Shown here one piece after another: positions 7,185-16,650 of a stretch of 64,000 nt of DNA (position 1 is the stretch's first letter; every line of letters starts with the position of its first letter). This DNA is from Rhizobium esperanzae (GTDB lineage Bacteria > Pseudomonadota > Alphaproteobacteria > Rhizobiales > Rhizobiaceae). The DNA lies in assembly GCF_002204185.1 (NCBI RefSeq), contig NZ_MXPU01000001.1, positions 1 through 64,000 on the forward strand, read 5' to 3'. The notes beneath the pieces were generated by a model, which was given only the letters and a program-made list of their open reading frames with translations, searched no databases and was not told the DNA's origin. The position numbers and the translations under genes were made by a program.

Positions 7185-9146
7185 TCAAGCCGACAGCGAA
7201 TCCCGGGCGGCCGCTTTTGCCTCGCAGCGGGCGGCATAGTCGATGGCGAGTTCCAGCGGCAGCGGCCGCGAGAAATAATAGCCCTGCGCCAGGCGAACGC
7301 CGATCGCCTTCAGCCCCTCGGCGATCGCTTCGCTTTCGACGCCCTCGGCGACCGAGGCGATGCCGAGGTTCTGGCAGAGGTTGGCGACCGAACGAGTGAT
7401 GTTCATGCACCGGGCGTCACGATCGAAATTCATCACGAAGCCCTTGTCGATTTTCAGCTTGTCGAAGGCGAGGCGATGAATGTGGCTGAGGCTCGAGAAT
7501 CCGGTGCCGAAATCGTCGAGTGCGATCGAGATGCCGGCGGCGCGCAGCATCGTGATCACCCGGTCGGCCGTGTCGAAATCGGAGAGCAGCGCGGTCTCGG
7601 TGATTTCGAATTCGATGCGCCTGGGATCGACGCCGGAGCGGGTGATCATGGCCAGCAGCGCCATCGAGGTCTCGTGATCGCAGATATCGCGGGCCGAGAG
7701 ATTGAAGGACAGCCTCAGATGGCGCGGCATGATCGCCAGCGCTTCGAGCGCCTGGGCAAAGAGGATGCGCGTCATGCGGCCGATCACGGCGGTGCGCTCG
7801 GCGGCAGGGATGAAGGCTGTGGGACTGATGCGGCCGAAGCGGGCGCTGTCCCAGCGGGCGAGCGCCTCATAGGCAACGACGCGGCCGCTCTGCAATTCGA
7901 CGATCGGCTGATAATCGAGTTTCATCTCGCTGGCGAAGTCATTTGCCTGCAGCTCGAGTTCGATCAGGTGGCGCTGGGTCAGGATCTTCTCATGATCGGC
8001 CGAGAAGAATTCGACGCCGCTGCTGCGCTTGCTCTTGACCTGATAGAGGGCGAAATCCGCCTTCTCGTAAAGATCTTCGGCCGTGTAACTGCCGGCCTCG
8101 GGATAGACGATGCCGCAGGAGCCGAAAACGCGGACCGAGCCGTCGGGGATTTCGTAAGGGTTGCGGACGGCGGCGCAAAGCGCCTGGCCGAGATCGGCGA
8201 TCGCCTGGCGCGTCATCGAGCAGGGAAAGATTATGCCGAATTCATCGCCGCCGAGACGCGAGACCACACCCTCCTCGCCGACCAGCACCGTGAAGCGCCG
8301 CGCCGTCTCCTTGAGCACCAGATCGCCGGCGGCATGACCGAAGACGTCGTTGACCGGCTTGAAGCCGTCGAGGTCGATGATGCCGATGACGGGCGGCATC
8401 GACGGATTTTTCTGCAGCCGTTCTTCCAGTGAGAGGAAGAAGCTGCGGCGATTGGCAAGGCCGGTCAGCTGGTCTTGCAGCGCGTTGCGGCTGTTGACCA
8501 GGTTCAACTCCTCGGCTTCCTCCTGCTTCTGCTTCAGTTCCTCGGTCAGTTGCACCAGGCCGACGAAATTCTGGAAATAGCTGTTGATCACCCTGAGGAA
8601 GGGCAGGATCAGGAAAAGGCCGCTGACAGCGGTGGCGACGAAAACCGGATTGCCGGAGAACATGAAGGTCGCGATCATGGCCGAGAAGGTGATAACCGTA
8701 GTCATCGCCGCCGCCATCGGTAGATGCATCAGGCAGAAGATGCAGGAAATGCCTGTGACAACGAGGAAATAGGCAATCTGGCCCTGCTGGGAAGCGTCGC
8801 CATAGTGGTAAAGTGCGATCGACCAGCCGCCGAAAGCGACGGTCAGAATGCCGGCGCCCGATATGGTCACCTTCATCAGTTTATACGCGCGCTCGGCGGT
8901 GATGTTTTCCTTGCCCCTGATCTCCCACCAGCAGAGACGGAAGAAACAGACGACGCTGAGCGCCAGGGGAATGTAGAGCGACAGCCACAGCGGCGCGGAT
9001 TTCAGATGGGTAATCGCCACCGCCAGCGCATTGATGATCAGCAGGATATAGAGAATGGGGATCTGCGACGACAGGGCCCGAAACTGCGCCATCAGAAGCG
9101 TCGGATTGTCTTTTCGCAGCTGCAATGAGGCCAGAAAGTTCTTCAT
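7185..9146 (-). CDS. Membrane GGDEF-EAL cyclic-di-GMP signalling protein
   Basis: This 653-residue protein has about five to six membrane segments in residues 25-190, a short coiled linker, a GGDEF domain (GGDEF at 299-303) and an EAL domain (EAL at 427-429). The EAL catalytic set looks complete: NLS near 483, EITE near 514, DDFGTGFS at 544-551, KID near 565, EGVE at 601 and QGYYFSRP at 621. The GGDEF motif is intact, but the inhibitory RxxD site just upstream is missing. Both synthesis and hydrolysis of c-di-GMP are possible. The ribosome site is weak. Confidence 0.9.
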   Translation of the reverse strand: MKNFLASLQLRKDNPTLLMAQFRALSSQIPILYILLIINALAVAITHLKSAPLWLSLYIPLALSVVCFFRLCWWEIRGKENITAERAYKLMKVTISGAGILTVAFGGWSIALYHYGDASQQGQIAYFLVVTGISCIFCLMHLPMAAAMTTVITFSAMIATFMFSGNPVFVATAVSGLFLILPFLRVINSYFQNFVGLVQLTEELKQKQEEAEELNLVNSRNALQDQLTGLANRRSFFLSLEERLQKNPSMPPVIGIIDLDGFKPVNDVFGHAAGDLVLKETARRFTVLVGEEGVVSRLGGDEFGIIFPCSMTRQAIADLGQALCAAVRNPYEIPDGSVRVFGSCGIVYPEAGSYTAEDLYEKADFALYQVKSKRSSGVEFFSADHEKILTQRHLIELELQANDFASEMKLDYQPIVELQSGRVVAYEALARWDSARFGRISPTAFIPAAERTAVIGRMTRILFAQALEALAIMPRHLRLSFNLSARDICDHETSMALLAMITRSGVDPRRIEFEITETALLSDFDTADRVITMLRAAGISIALDDFGTGFSSLSHIHRLAFDKLKIDKGFVMNFDRDARCMNITRSVANLCQNLGIASVAEGVESEAIAEGLKAIGVRLAQGYYFSRPLPLELAIDYAARCEAKAAARDSLSA

Positions 9147-9262
9147 CTTCTCTTATCCGTCGGCCGGAGCCAGCCAGAGGATGCTTGGTGTTTCCTTATT
9201 CACGTCATGTCATTCGAAGCCCGCGGGCGCGGAGTTAAACGGCAGTCGCCGCCGGACACCGC

Positions 9263-10297
9263 TCAGAAGGATGCGGCGGCAAGTGCCCTGTGGATGCTGT
9301 GCAGATCATCGACGTTTCTGTTCGACAGGAAGAGTTCCCAATCCAGCGAACTCTGGACGATGGTCTCAAGCGAATCGTAGCGGGGCTTCCAGTCCAGCAC
9401 CTGCCGGGCGAGCGAAGGATCGGCGACGACGCTCGCCGAATCGCCGGCGCGCCGCGGCGCCATGTGAATCTTGAAGGAATGCCCGTGCAGGCGGGTGACC
9501 ATGTTCAAGACGTCGAGCACGGAATAGCCGCTGCCATAACCGCAATTGGCGACGAGCGGGCCCTTGTCCCTGCGCAGGTGCTGCAGCGCTTTCAGATGCG
9601 CATCGGCGAGGTCGGTGACGTGGATGTAGTCGCGCACGCCGGTGCCGTCATGGGTGGGATAGTCGATGCCGTAGACATGGACGCTGTCACGCTTGCCGAG
9701 CGCTGCCTCGCAGGCAACCTTGATGAGGTGCGTGGCGCCCGAAGTCGACTGGCCGGCGCGGTGGTGCGGGTCGGCGCCGGCGACGTTGAAGTAGCGAAGC
9801 GCGACATAGTTGAAATCATAGGCGGCGGAGGCATCGCGCAGCATCAGCTCGGTCATCAGCTTCGACTGACCGTAAGGATTTTCCGGGTTGAGGGGAGCCG
9901 TCTCCTTCACCGGCAGGTCCGTCTGCTGCTGGCCGTAAACGGCGGCCGTCGAGGAGAAGACGAAGTTGCGGATGCCGGCCCTGATCGAGGCGGAAAGAAG
10001 CGCACGGGTCTTGCCGGAATTGTTGTCGTAATAGGAGAGCGGATCGGCGACCGACACCGGCACGACGGCGGAGCCGGCGAAATGGATGATCGCCTCGATG
10101 TCGTTTTCGATGAAGATCTTCTTCAGGATGTCGGGGTCGGCAATGTCGCCGAGATAAAAACGCGCCGCCGGCGCCACCGCCCAGCGGAAGCCGGTGGAGA
10201 GACGGTCGAGCACGACCACATCCTCGCCGGCATCGATGAGCGCCCAAACCATGTGACTGCCGATATATCCGGCGCCGCCCGTCACCAAAACCGCCAT
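9263..10297 (-). CDS. galE: UDP-glucose 4-epimerase
   Basis: This is an extended short-chain dehydrogenase of 344 residues from the start chosen here. It interconverts UDP-glucose and UDP-galactose, feeding exopolysaccharide and lipopolysaccharide synthesis. Visible features are the NAD-binding VTGGAGYIGSH at the N-terminus, FSSTAAVYG with the catalytic serine, and the YGQSK catalytic pair (YxxxK), followed by ALRYFNVAGADP. The frame is open for 23 more codons upstream, but MAVLVTGGAG at 10297 is the normal family start. In rhizobia the main enzyme is often called ExoB; this could be that gene or a paralogue. Confidence 0.9.
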   Translation of the reverse strand: MAVLVTGGAGYIGSHMVWALIDAGEDVVVLDRLSTGFRWAVAPAARFYLGDIADPDILKKIFIENDIEAIIHFAGSAVVPVSVADPLSYYDNNSGKTRALLSASIRAGIRNFVFSSTAAVYGQQQTDLPVKETAPLNPENPYGQSKLMTELMLRDASAAYDFNYVALRYFNVAGADPHHRAGQSTSGATHLIKVACEAALGKRDSVHVYGIDYPTHDGTGVRDYIHVTDLADAHLKALQHLRRDKGPLVANCGYGSGYSVLDVLNMVTRLHGHSFKIHMAPRRAGDSASVVADPSLARQVLDWKPRYDSLETIVQSSLDWELFLSNRNVDDLHSIHRALAAASF

Positions 10298-10480
10298 GCC
10301 CACACCCCGCTTCAATTTATAAGCAGGGGCATCAGGCGCCGGTTTTCTTTCCAATTTTCTTATCACGGCGCCGTAGGAAGGCTTCCGAACGGGTATGTTT
10401 GGAGTCGTGGTTAGAGGCCGATTTCAGTCTTTGCTACAGTTTTATCGATCGGGGGGATTTCGGCACGAAATTGTCCCGGC

Positions 10481-10499
10481 AGGGCGCGCACCGCGCCCT
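10481..10499 (-). terminator. Hairpin just after the aminotransferase gene
   Basis: AGGGCGCG at 10481-10488 pairs perfectly with CGCGCCCT at 10492-10499 around a 3-nt loop. On the minus strand it begins one base after the stop codon of the gene ending at 10501. No strong U-run follows. Confidence 0.45.
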
Positions 10500-10500
10500 C

Positions 10501-11667
10501 TCAACACTTGAGGATATAGTCGCAGAGCCGCTCGGCCGCGATCGCCACCTGGGCAGGATCGCGCAGGAAACAGGCGCGCAGGAAGAGCTCGCCGCCAGCG
10601 CCGAAGGCAGCCCCGGGAGCAAGACCGACGCCTGTCTTGTCGACGATATCGATCGCGGCGCTGCGGCTATCGACAACGCCGTCGATCTTTAGGAACGCAT
10701 AGATCGCGCCGTCCGGCTTCAATGTCTCGACGCGATTGGTGGCAATCAGCGCGTCGCAGAGGATATCGCGCGACCGGGTCGCCTTGGCGATATTGGCGGC
10801 GACGAAATCATCGCCTTGATCAAGGGCTGCGACGGCGCCCTTCTGCATGAACTGCGCCACGCCCGATGTCGAATACTGGATGAGGTTTTCGAGCACCTGT
10901 CCCATCTCGGGCGGAGCAACGATCCAGCCGACGCGCCAGCCGGTCATCGACCAGTTCTTCGAGAAGGAATTGACGAAGATGATCTTGTCGTCCGGCTTCA
11001 TCACGTCGAGGAACGAGGCCGCGCGGCCGCCGGCGAAGTAATAGCGCGCGTAGATTTCATCTGCCATGATCCAGAGATCATGTTTGCGGGCGAGCGCCAG
11101 GATATCGCCGAGATCTTTCTTCGTCGCAGTCCACCCCGTCGGGTTTGACGGGGTGTTGATGAAGATGCCTCTGGTCCTGGATGTGATGCCGGCTTCGACG
11201 CGCTCGAGATCGACCGTCCATCTGCCGCCCTCGAACTGCAGCGTGACGCCGACAGAGCGCGCGCCGGCTATTTCGAGGGCTGCTGCAATATTCGGCCAGG
11301 CGGGGGTGAGGTAAACGAATTCGTCGCCAGGCGAAGTCAGCGCCTGCACGCAGATCTGGATCGCCTGCATGCCGGAGCCAGTGACATAGAAATGCTCGGC
11401 CGGAAGGCAGACGGAAAAATGCCTGACATAATAATCCGACAGCGCCCGGCGAAGCTCAGGAATGCCCCGCTGCCAGGTATAGAAGGTCTCGCCTGATGCA
11501 AGAGCATCCATCGCCGCCCTGCTGATGAAGTCCGGCGTCGGCAGGTCGCCTTCACCGACCCAGAGCGGCAACAGGCCTTCACGGCCGCGGGCATAATTGA
11601 CGACTTCGACGATCCCGCTTTCGGGCGCCGCTATGGCGCGCGGGCTGAGGCTTTCCACGATCGACAT
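10501..11667 (-). CDS. PLP-dependent class I/II aminotransferase
   Basis: This 388-residue fold-type I enzyme transfers an amino group using pyridoxal phosphate. The PLP-lysine lies in NSFSKNWSMTGWRVGW, the INTPSNPTG motif binds the substrate and cofactor, and MADEIYARY carries the aspartate that holds the pyridine nitrogen. The substrate is not clear: the family includes aspartate and aromatic aminotransferases. A GGAGAG ribosome site precedes the ATG. The gene lies between galE and mscL on the same strand, with gaps too large for an obvious operon. Confidence 0.88.
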   Translation of the reverse strand: MSIVESLSPRAIAAPESGIVEVVNYARGREGLLPLWVGEGDLPTPDFISRAAMDALASGETFYTWQRGIPELRRALSDYYVRHFSVCLPAEHFYVTGSGMQAIQICVQALTSPGDEFVYLTPAWPNIAAALEIAGARSVGVTLQFEGGRWTVDLERVEAGITSRTRGIFINTPSNPTGWTATKKDLGDILALARKHDLWIMADEIYARYYFAGGRAASFLDVMKPDDKIIFVNSFSKNWSMTGWRVGWIVAPPEMGQVLENLIQYSTSGVAQFMQKGAVAALDQGDDFVAANIAKATRSRDILCDALIATNRVETLKPDGAIYAFLKIDGVVDSRSAAIDIVDKTGVGLAPGAAFGAGGELFLRACFLRDPAQVAIAAERLCDYILKC

Positions 11668-11787
11668 GCATCTCTCCGGTTTCCGCCTTCATAGCGGATT
11701 TGCGCCGGCAAATCCCATGATAACAAGTGATGGCATATCGATTTTCGTGATGAATGGCGGCCCGCCCGACCGCGGGCCGACGACCGC

Positions 11788-12225
11788 TCAGACGGCCGGG
11801 CGTTTGGCCAGCAGATCGCGGATCTCGGTCAATAGCTGGACATCGGCCGGCGGCGGCGGCAATTGTTCCGGCTCCTGCTTTTCCTGGCGCTCGACCTGCA
11901 TGCGGAGATAATTCACCGCCTTGACCATCAGGAAGATAATCCAGGCAAGGATCAAGAAATTGATGAGGACGGTGAGGAAGCTGCCATAGGCGAAGACCGC
12001 CCCTTGGGCGCGGGCGGCGGCAAGCGTCGGCGCGTTGACGGCCGACGAGAGCGGCAGGAAATAATTGGAAAAATCGAAGCCGCCGAAAATGGCGCCGACG
12101 ATCGGCATGATAAGGTCGTCGACCAGCGATTTGACAATGCCACCGAAGGCACCGCCGATGATGACGCCGACCGCAAGATCCATGACATTGCCGCGGGCGA
12201 TAAAGGCCTTGAACTCATTGAGCAT
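11788..12225 (-). CDS. mscL: Large-conductance mechanosensitive channel MscL
   Basis: This 145-residue inner-membrane channel opens on membrane tension and releases solutes after hypo-osmotic shock. The N-terminus [20 protein letters not shown] is the family signature, followed by the glycine-rich first membrane helix ([12 protein letters not shown]), the periplasmic loop, the second helix near residues 75-100 and a C-terminal helical bundle segment. The frame is open for 37 further codons upstream, but the start at 12225 has a GGGAGA ribosome site and the usual family N-terminus. Confidence 0.95.
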   Translation of the reverse strand: MLNEFKAFIARGNVMDLAVGVIIGGAFGGIVKSLVDDLIMPIVGAIFGGFDFSNYFLPLSSAVNAPTLAAARAQGAVFAYGSFLTVLINFLILAWIIFLMVKAVNYLRMQVERQEKQEPEQLPPPPADVQLLTEIRDLLAKRPAV

Positions 12226-12445
12226 CCGATCCGTCTCCCTTCGATCCCATTTAAGAGATATGCCGTTGTTTCGATTAGCTACATTTTCGTTGCAATTAAT
12301 CAATCGGCAATCGCAATTATCTGGCGAAGTCCCCACCGGCCTTTGACTTAAGGTGTAGATGGACGGGAATTTTCAAGGCAGCTGAAATGCCTTAAGCTGA
12401 CTTCGTTGCGGGAGGTGCCGGCGGCTTTTCGCCGGCGGAGGGTTA

Positions 12446-15400
12446 ATGCTTCCAGGCTGGGTCATATTCGCGTCTGCCTTCGGCTATCTGCTGCTGCTTT
12501 TCGCCGTGGCAAGCTACGGCGACCGCAAGAACCGCGGCCCGGGGGCGCTCGAAGGCGGATGGCCCGTCGTATATGCGCTCAGCCTTGCGATCTATTGCAC
12601 CTCCTGGACCTATTTCGGCAGTGTCGGGCTTGCCGCACAACGCGGCCTGGAATTTGCCGGCATCTATATCGGCCCCGTCCTGGTCTTCACGCTCGGCATG
12701 CCGCTGCTTCGCCGCATCATCGAGCTCGCCAAGGCGGAGAAGCTCACCTCGGTCGCCGATTTCGTCGCCGCGCGCTACGGCAAGAACCCGACGGTCGCAA
12801 CGATCGTGGCGCTGATCTCGCTGATCGGCACCGTTCCCTATATCGCGCTGCAGTTGAAGGCGATCTCGAGCACCGTCGGCGCCATGGTCAACCCGTCCGA
12901 TTACGGCATCGGCAGCGGCAATCTCTATTTCCTCGACCTGCCGCTCGTCGCCACTCTGGTGCTCGCCTGTTTCGCCATCATGTTCGGCACGCGGCATACG
13001 GATGCGACGGAACACCAGGACGGCCTTATCCTCGCCGTCTCGATGGAATCGGTGGTCAAGCTCGTCGCCTTCCTCACGGCCGGCATCTGCGTCATCTGGT
13101 TTCTCTTCGATGGCCCCACCGATCTGTGGCAGAGGACCGTCGAAAACCACCTGGTCATGTCGGCGCTGGCTTACCATACGCCGATCAGCCGCTGGATCAC
13201 GCTGATCATTCTGTCGGCCTTCGCGATCATCATGCTGCCGCGGCAATTCCATGTGACGGTGGTCGAAAACCGGACGGCGAAGCAGCTGAAACTCGCAGGC
13301 TTTCTGTTTCCCGCTTATCTCATATCAATCAATCTCTTCGTGCTGCCGGTGGCGATCGGCGGGCTGCTGACCTTCGGCGGCGCCGGCAATGCCGATTTCT
13401 ACATGCTGTCGCTGCCGCTGGCCGGCGAGATGCCGGTGGTGTCGCTGATCATCTTCATCGGCGGCTTCTCTGCCGCCACCGCGATGGTCATCGTCGATTC
13501 CGTGGCGCTGTCGATCATGGTGTCGAACGACATCATCATGCCGATTTTCCTGAGGCGCAAACTTGCCGGGCGCGCCGGCCAGCGCGACGATTTCGCCAAG
13601 ACGCTGCTCAATATCCGCCGCAGCGCCATCTTCGCCGTGCTGCTGTTCGGCTATGCCTATTACCGCTCGACCGACAGCACCGCCGGGCTTGCCTCGATCG
13701 GCCTGCTCTCCTTTGCGGCGATCGCGCAGATCGCGCCTGCGCTGTTCGGCGGGCTGATCTGGCGGCGGGCGAATGCGCGCGGCGCCATCCTCGGACTGAC
13801 CTCCGGCTTCGTCATCTGGATCTATCTCTTGTTCCTGCCCTCGCTCGGCGGGCCTGATTATTCCTATGTGGCGAGCGCCGTGCTCGGCTTCATCTTTCCC
13901 GGCTCGACGCTGTTTACCGCGCCCGGGGCGGATCCGCTGGTCAATGCGACCGTCATGAGCCTACTCGTCAACACCGCCTTCTTCGTCGTCGGCTCGCTCA
14001 CCCGCAATGCCCGGCCGCTGGAGCGCATCCAGGCCGGCATTTTCGTCAAACGGCATTCGCGCTCGCAGTTCGCCACGCGCGGCTGGAAGACCCGCATCAG
14101 CGTCGGCGACCTCAAGGCGGCGATCTCGCGCTATCTCGGCGAAGAGCGCATGCAGCGCTCGTTCACCACCTACGAACAAAGCTCCGGCCGCAAGCTGGAG
14201 GACGAGCAGCCGGCCGACATGGCGCTCATCCATTTCAGCGAACAGCTGCTCGGCAGCGCCATCGGCTCATCCTCGGCCCGCCTGGTGCTGTCGTTGATCC
14301 TGCAGAAGATCGAGGATGCCTCTTCCGACACCGCCTGGCTGCTCGACCAGGCGAGCGAGGCGCTGCAATATAACCAGGACATGCTGCAGACCGCGCTGTC
14401 GCAAATGGACCAGGGCATTGCCGTCTTCGACAGTTCCAACCGGCTGACGATCTGGAACCGGCGCTTCCGGCAATTGCTTGAGCTGCCCGAGAATGCCGGC
14501 CAGGTCGGCTTTCCCCTCTCCGAGATCGTCACCATCCTCAGCCAGCGCGGCGACATCGCGCCCGACGATCTGCAGCAGACGGTGCGGCATTTCCTGACGC
14601 TCGACAAACCCTTCGCACTGGTGCTCGGTGGCGGCGAGCGGATCATCGAGGTGCGCTCCAACGCCATGCCCGACAAAGGCATCGTCGCCACCTTCACCGA
14701 TATCACCCAGCGCGTCAGCGCCGATCGGGCGCTGAAACAGGCGAATGAGACGCTGGAGCAGCGCGTCGCCGAACGCACGGCCGAGCTGACCCGCGTCAAC
14801 CGCGAACTCGCCGAAGCGCGGGCCGCCGCCGACGAGGCGAATATCGGCAAGACCCGCTTCTTCGCCGCCGCCGGCCACGATATCCTGCAGCCGCTCAACG
14901 CCGCCAGGCTCTATTCCTCAGCGCTGGTCGAGCGCATGGCGCAATCCGACAACAGCCCGATCGTGCGCAACATCGATTCAGCACTGGAATCGGTCGAAAC
15001 CATCCTGGGCGCGGTGCTCGATATCTCCAGGCTCGATACCGGCGCCATGCGGCCGCGGCTTGCCTCGGTCGCGCTTTCCGACCTGCTGGAGCGGATTGAA
15101 ACCGATTTTGCGCCGATCGCCCGGGAGAAACAGCTGAAGCTGGTCGTCATGCCGACATCGCTGCGCGTCCGCTCAGACCCGAACCTTCTGCGCCGCCTGG
15201 TGCAGAACCTCGTTTCCAACGCCATAAAATACACGGTCACCGGCAAGGTGCTGGTCGGCGCGCGGCGGCGCGGCAACCAGGTGATCATCCAGGTGATCGA
15301 TTCCGGCATCGGCATTCCGCCATCGAAATTCCGCACCGTGTTCAAGGAATTCGCGCGGCTGGACGAAGGCGCCAAGACTGCTTCCGGCCTCGGGCTCGGG

Positions 15401-15949
15401 CTTTCGATCGTCGACCGCATCGCCCGCGTGCTCCACCATCCGGTCGAGCTGCTCTCGACGCATGGCAGGGGCACTGAATTTCGCATCTCCATGCCGCTCG
15501 ACGTCTCACGCCCGGCCGAGGCTGCTGCAGCCGTCACCCCCGCAGACCGCCCGGGGCAGCCGCTCAAGGGACTGAAAATCCTCTGCATCGACAACGAGCC
15601 GAAGATCCTGGAAGGCATGCGGTTGCTGCTCAGCGGCTGGGGCTGTGAGGTGACGGCGGTGGATTGCCTTGCCGAGGTGATCGCCATGGACGGCGGGGAT
15701 GGGCCTCCGGATCTTGCCATCGCCGATTATCATCTCGACGACGGCACCGGGCTTGCCGCAATCCTGCATCTGCGCCGGCAGTTCGGTATCGACATCCCCG
15801 CCTTGCTTGTTACCGCCGACCGCACGCCTGAAGTGCGCAGTGAGGCCGAGCGCTACGGCATCGCCGTTCAACACAAGCCGGTGAGGCCGGCAGCGCTGCG
15901 CGCCTACATCACCCAGATATCCGGGCTCAAGCGCGCCGCCGCGGAGTAA
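12446..15949 (+). CDS. SLC5-type transporter/sensor hybrid histidine kinase
   Basis: This 1167-residue protein has, in order, a sodium:solute symporter-like membrane domain with 12-13 helices (about 1-490), a linker, a PAS-like region (about 640-750), a coiled coil, HisKA with phospho-histidine 811 in GHDILQPLN, a HATPase domain with NLVSNAIKYT and GLGLGLSIV, and a receiver domain with aspartate 1094 in ADYHLDDG. This is the layout of the CrbS/PrlS-type sensors, in which transport and sensing are linked and a NarL-type regulator responds. Such a regulator lies at 47360, far away. The ligand is unknown; proline and acetate metabolism are the known examples. Confidence 0.88.
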   Translation: MLPGWVIFASAFGYLLLLFAVASYGDRKNRGPGALEGGWPVVYALSLAIYCTSWTYFGSVGLAAQRGLEFAGIYIGPVLVFTLGMPLLRRIIELAKAEKLTSVADFVAARYGKNPTVATIVALISLIGTVPYIALQLKAISSTVGAMVNPSDYGIGSGNLYFLDLPLVATLVLACFAIMFGTRHTDATEHQDGLILAVSMESVVKLVAFLTAGICVIWFLFDGPTDLWQRTVENHLVMSALAYHTPISRWITLIILSAFAIIMLPRQFHVTVVENRTAKQLKLAGFLFPAYLISINLFVLPVAIGGLLTFGGAGNADFYMLSLPLAGEMPVVSLIIFIGGFSAATAMVIVDSVALSIMVSNDIIMPIFLRRKLAGRAGQRDDFAKTLLNIRRSAIFAVLLFGYAYYRSTDSTAGLASIGLLSFAAIAQIAPALFGGLIWRRANARGAILGLTSGFVIWIYLLFLPSLGGPDYSYVASAVLGFIFPGSTLFTAPGADPLVNATVMSLLVNTAFFVVGSLTRNARPLERIQAGIFVKRHSRSQFATRGWKTRISVGDLKAAISRYLGEERMQRSFTTYEQSSGRKLEDEQPADMALIHFSEQLLGSAIGSSSARLVLSLILQKIEDASSDTAWLLDQASEALQYNQDMLQTALSQMDQGIAVFDSSNRLTIWNRRFRQLLELPENAGQVGFPLSEIVTILSQRGDIAPDDLQQTVRHFLTLDKPFALVLGGGERIIEVRSNAMPDKGIVATFTDITQRVSADRALKQANETLEQRVAERTAELTRVNRELAEARAAADEANIGKTRFFAAAGHDILQPLNAARLYSSALVERMAQSDNSPIVRNIDSALESVETILGAVLDISRLDTGAMRPRLASVALSDLLERIETDFAPIAREKQLKLVVMPTSLRVRSDPNLLRRLVQNLVSNAIKYTVTGKVLVGARRRGNQVIIQVIDSGIGIPPSKFRTVFKEFARLDEGAKTASGLGLGLSIVDRIARVLHHPVELLSTHGRGTEFRISMPLDVSRPAEAAAAVTPADRPGQPLKGLKILCIDNEPKILEGMRLLLSGWGCEVTAVDCLAEVIAMDGGDGPPDLAIADYHLDDGTGLAAILHLRRQFGIDIPALLVTADRTPEVRSEAERYGIAVQHKPVRPAALRAYITQISGLKRAAAE

Positions 15950-15956
15950 GGCAAGT

Positions 15957-16514
15957 TCAGTCAGGCGCGCTCATGATGCGCGAAACGAGATCGCACACAC
16001 GCGCCGCATCCGGCACGTCGCCGAACAGGATGCGATACACGATCGGCGCCACCACCTGATCCATGACGAGGTCGACATCCGGAAAGGCCTCGCCGCGCGC
16101 CTTTGCCCTGTCGGCGATGACGACGATCTGCTGGCGCGTATATTCGCAGCACTTGCTGGCATTGGCGCCGGCCTGCGCTGCCAACACGTCGCGGATCATC
16201 TCGCGGCCCGGCCCGGAGGACATTTCCTCGGCATATTGTTCGGCCCAGGCCTGAAGATCGGCCCTGCCGCTGCCGGCATCGACCGGCTGCATATCCGGCC
16301 GCAGCCGCTCGACGGCGACGTCGGCGAGAAGCTCCTGCAGGTCGCCCCAGCGGCGATAGATGGTTGAGGGCGTCACGCCCGCCCTGGCGGCGATCAGCGG
16401 GATCGTCACTTCGGCACGACTCATCTCGGCCAACAGATCGCGCGTCGCCTTGTGCACCGACGCCTGGACCCGAGCGCTTCGTCCGCCCGGACGGAGATTT
16501 TCTTTCACTGCCAT
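15957..16514 (-). CDS. TetR-family transcriptional regulator
   Basis: This protein has about 185 residues. The N-terminal helix-turn-helix is seen in IPLIAARAGVTPSTIYRRWGD, and the larger C-terminal ligand domain has a TetR C-terminal type pattern. The gene is divergent from the MFS exporter at 16651, which is the classic arrangement for a repressor that controls its neighbouring pump. A palindrome at 16615-16635 lies between them. The frame is open to an ATG at 16571; 16514 is preferred because it gives a normal short arm before the HTH. The inducer is unknown. Confidence 0.85.
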   Translation of the reverse strand: MAVKENLRPGGRSARVQASVHKATRDLLAEMSRAEVTIPLIAARAGVTPSTIYRRWGDLQELLADVAVERLRPDMQPVDAGSGRADLQAWAEQYAEEMSSGPGREMIRDVLAAQAGANASKCCEYTRQQIVVIADRAKARGEAFPDVDLVMDQVVAPIVYRILFGDVPDAARVCDLVSRIMSAPD

Positions 16515-16614
16515 GCCTGCAACCCGACCTTCGTCCTGCCATCGATGGTTCAAAATCTTTGACAGGAGCATAAACGCAAATAATTTGCCTTTGCGGCTTA
16601 TTCGCCCTACATGG

Positions 16615-16635
16615 AGCTAACGCAACGAGTTAGCT
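16615..16635. promoter_or_regulatory. Probable TetR operator
   Basis: A perfect inverted repeat: AGCTAAC at 16615-16621 and GTTAGCT at 16629-16635, spacer 7. It sits 16 nt before the MFS start codon in the divergent TetR/MFS intergenic region. Size and position fit a TetR-dimer site; binding is inference. Confidence 0.6.
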
Positions 16636-16650
16636 TTAAGGGGCTTATAT

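Noticed and set aside
12406..13857. Long plus-strand frame overlapping the hybrid kinase gene
   Set aside because: Arginine/alanine-rich composition without motifs; the kinase frame carries all domain signatures over the same bases.
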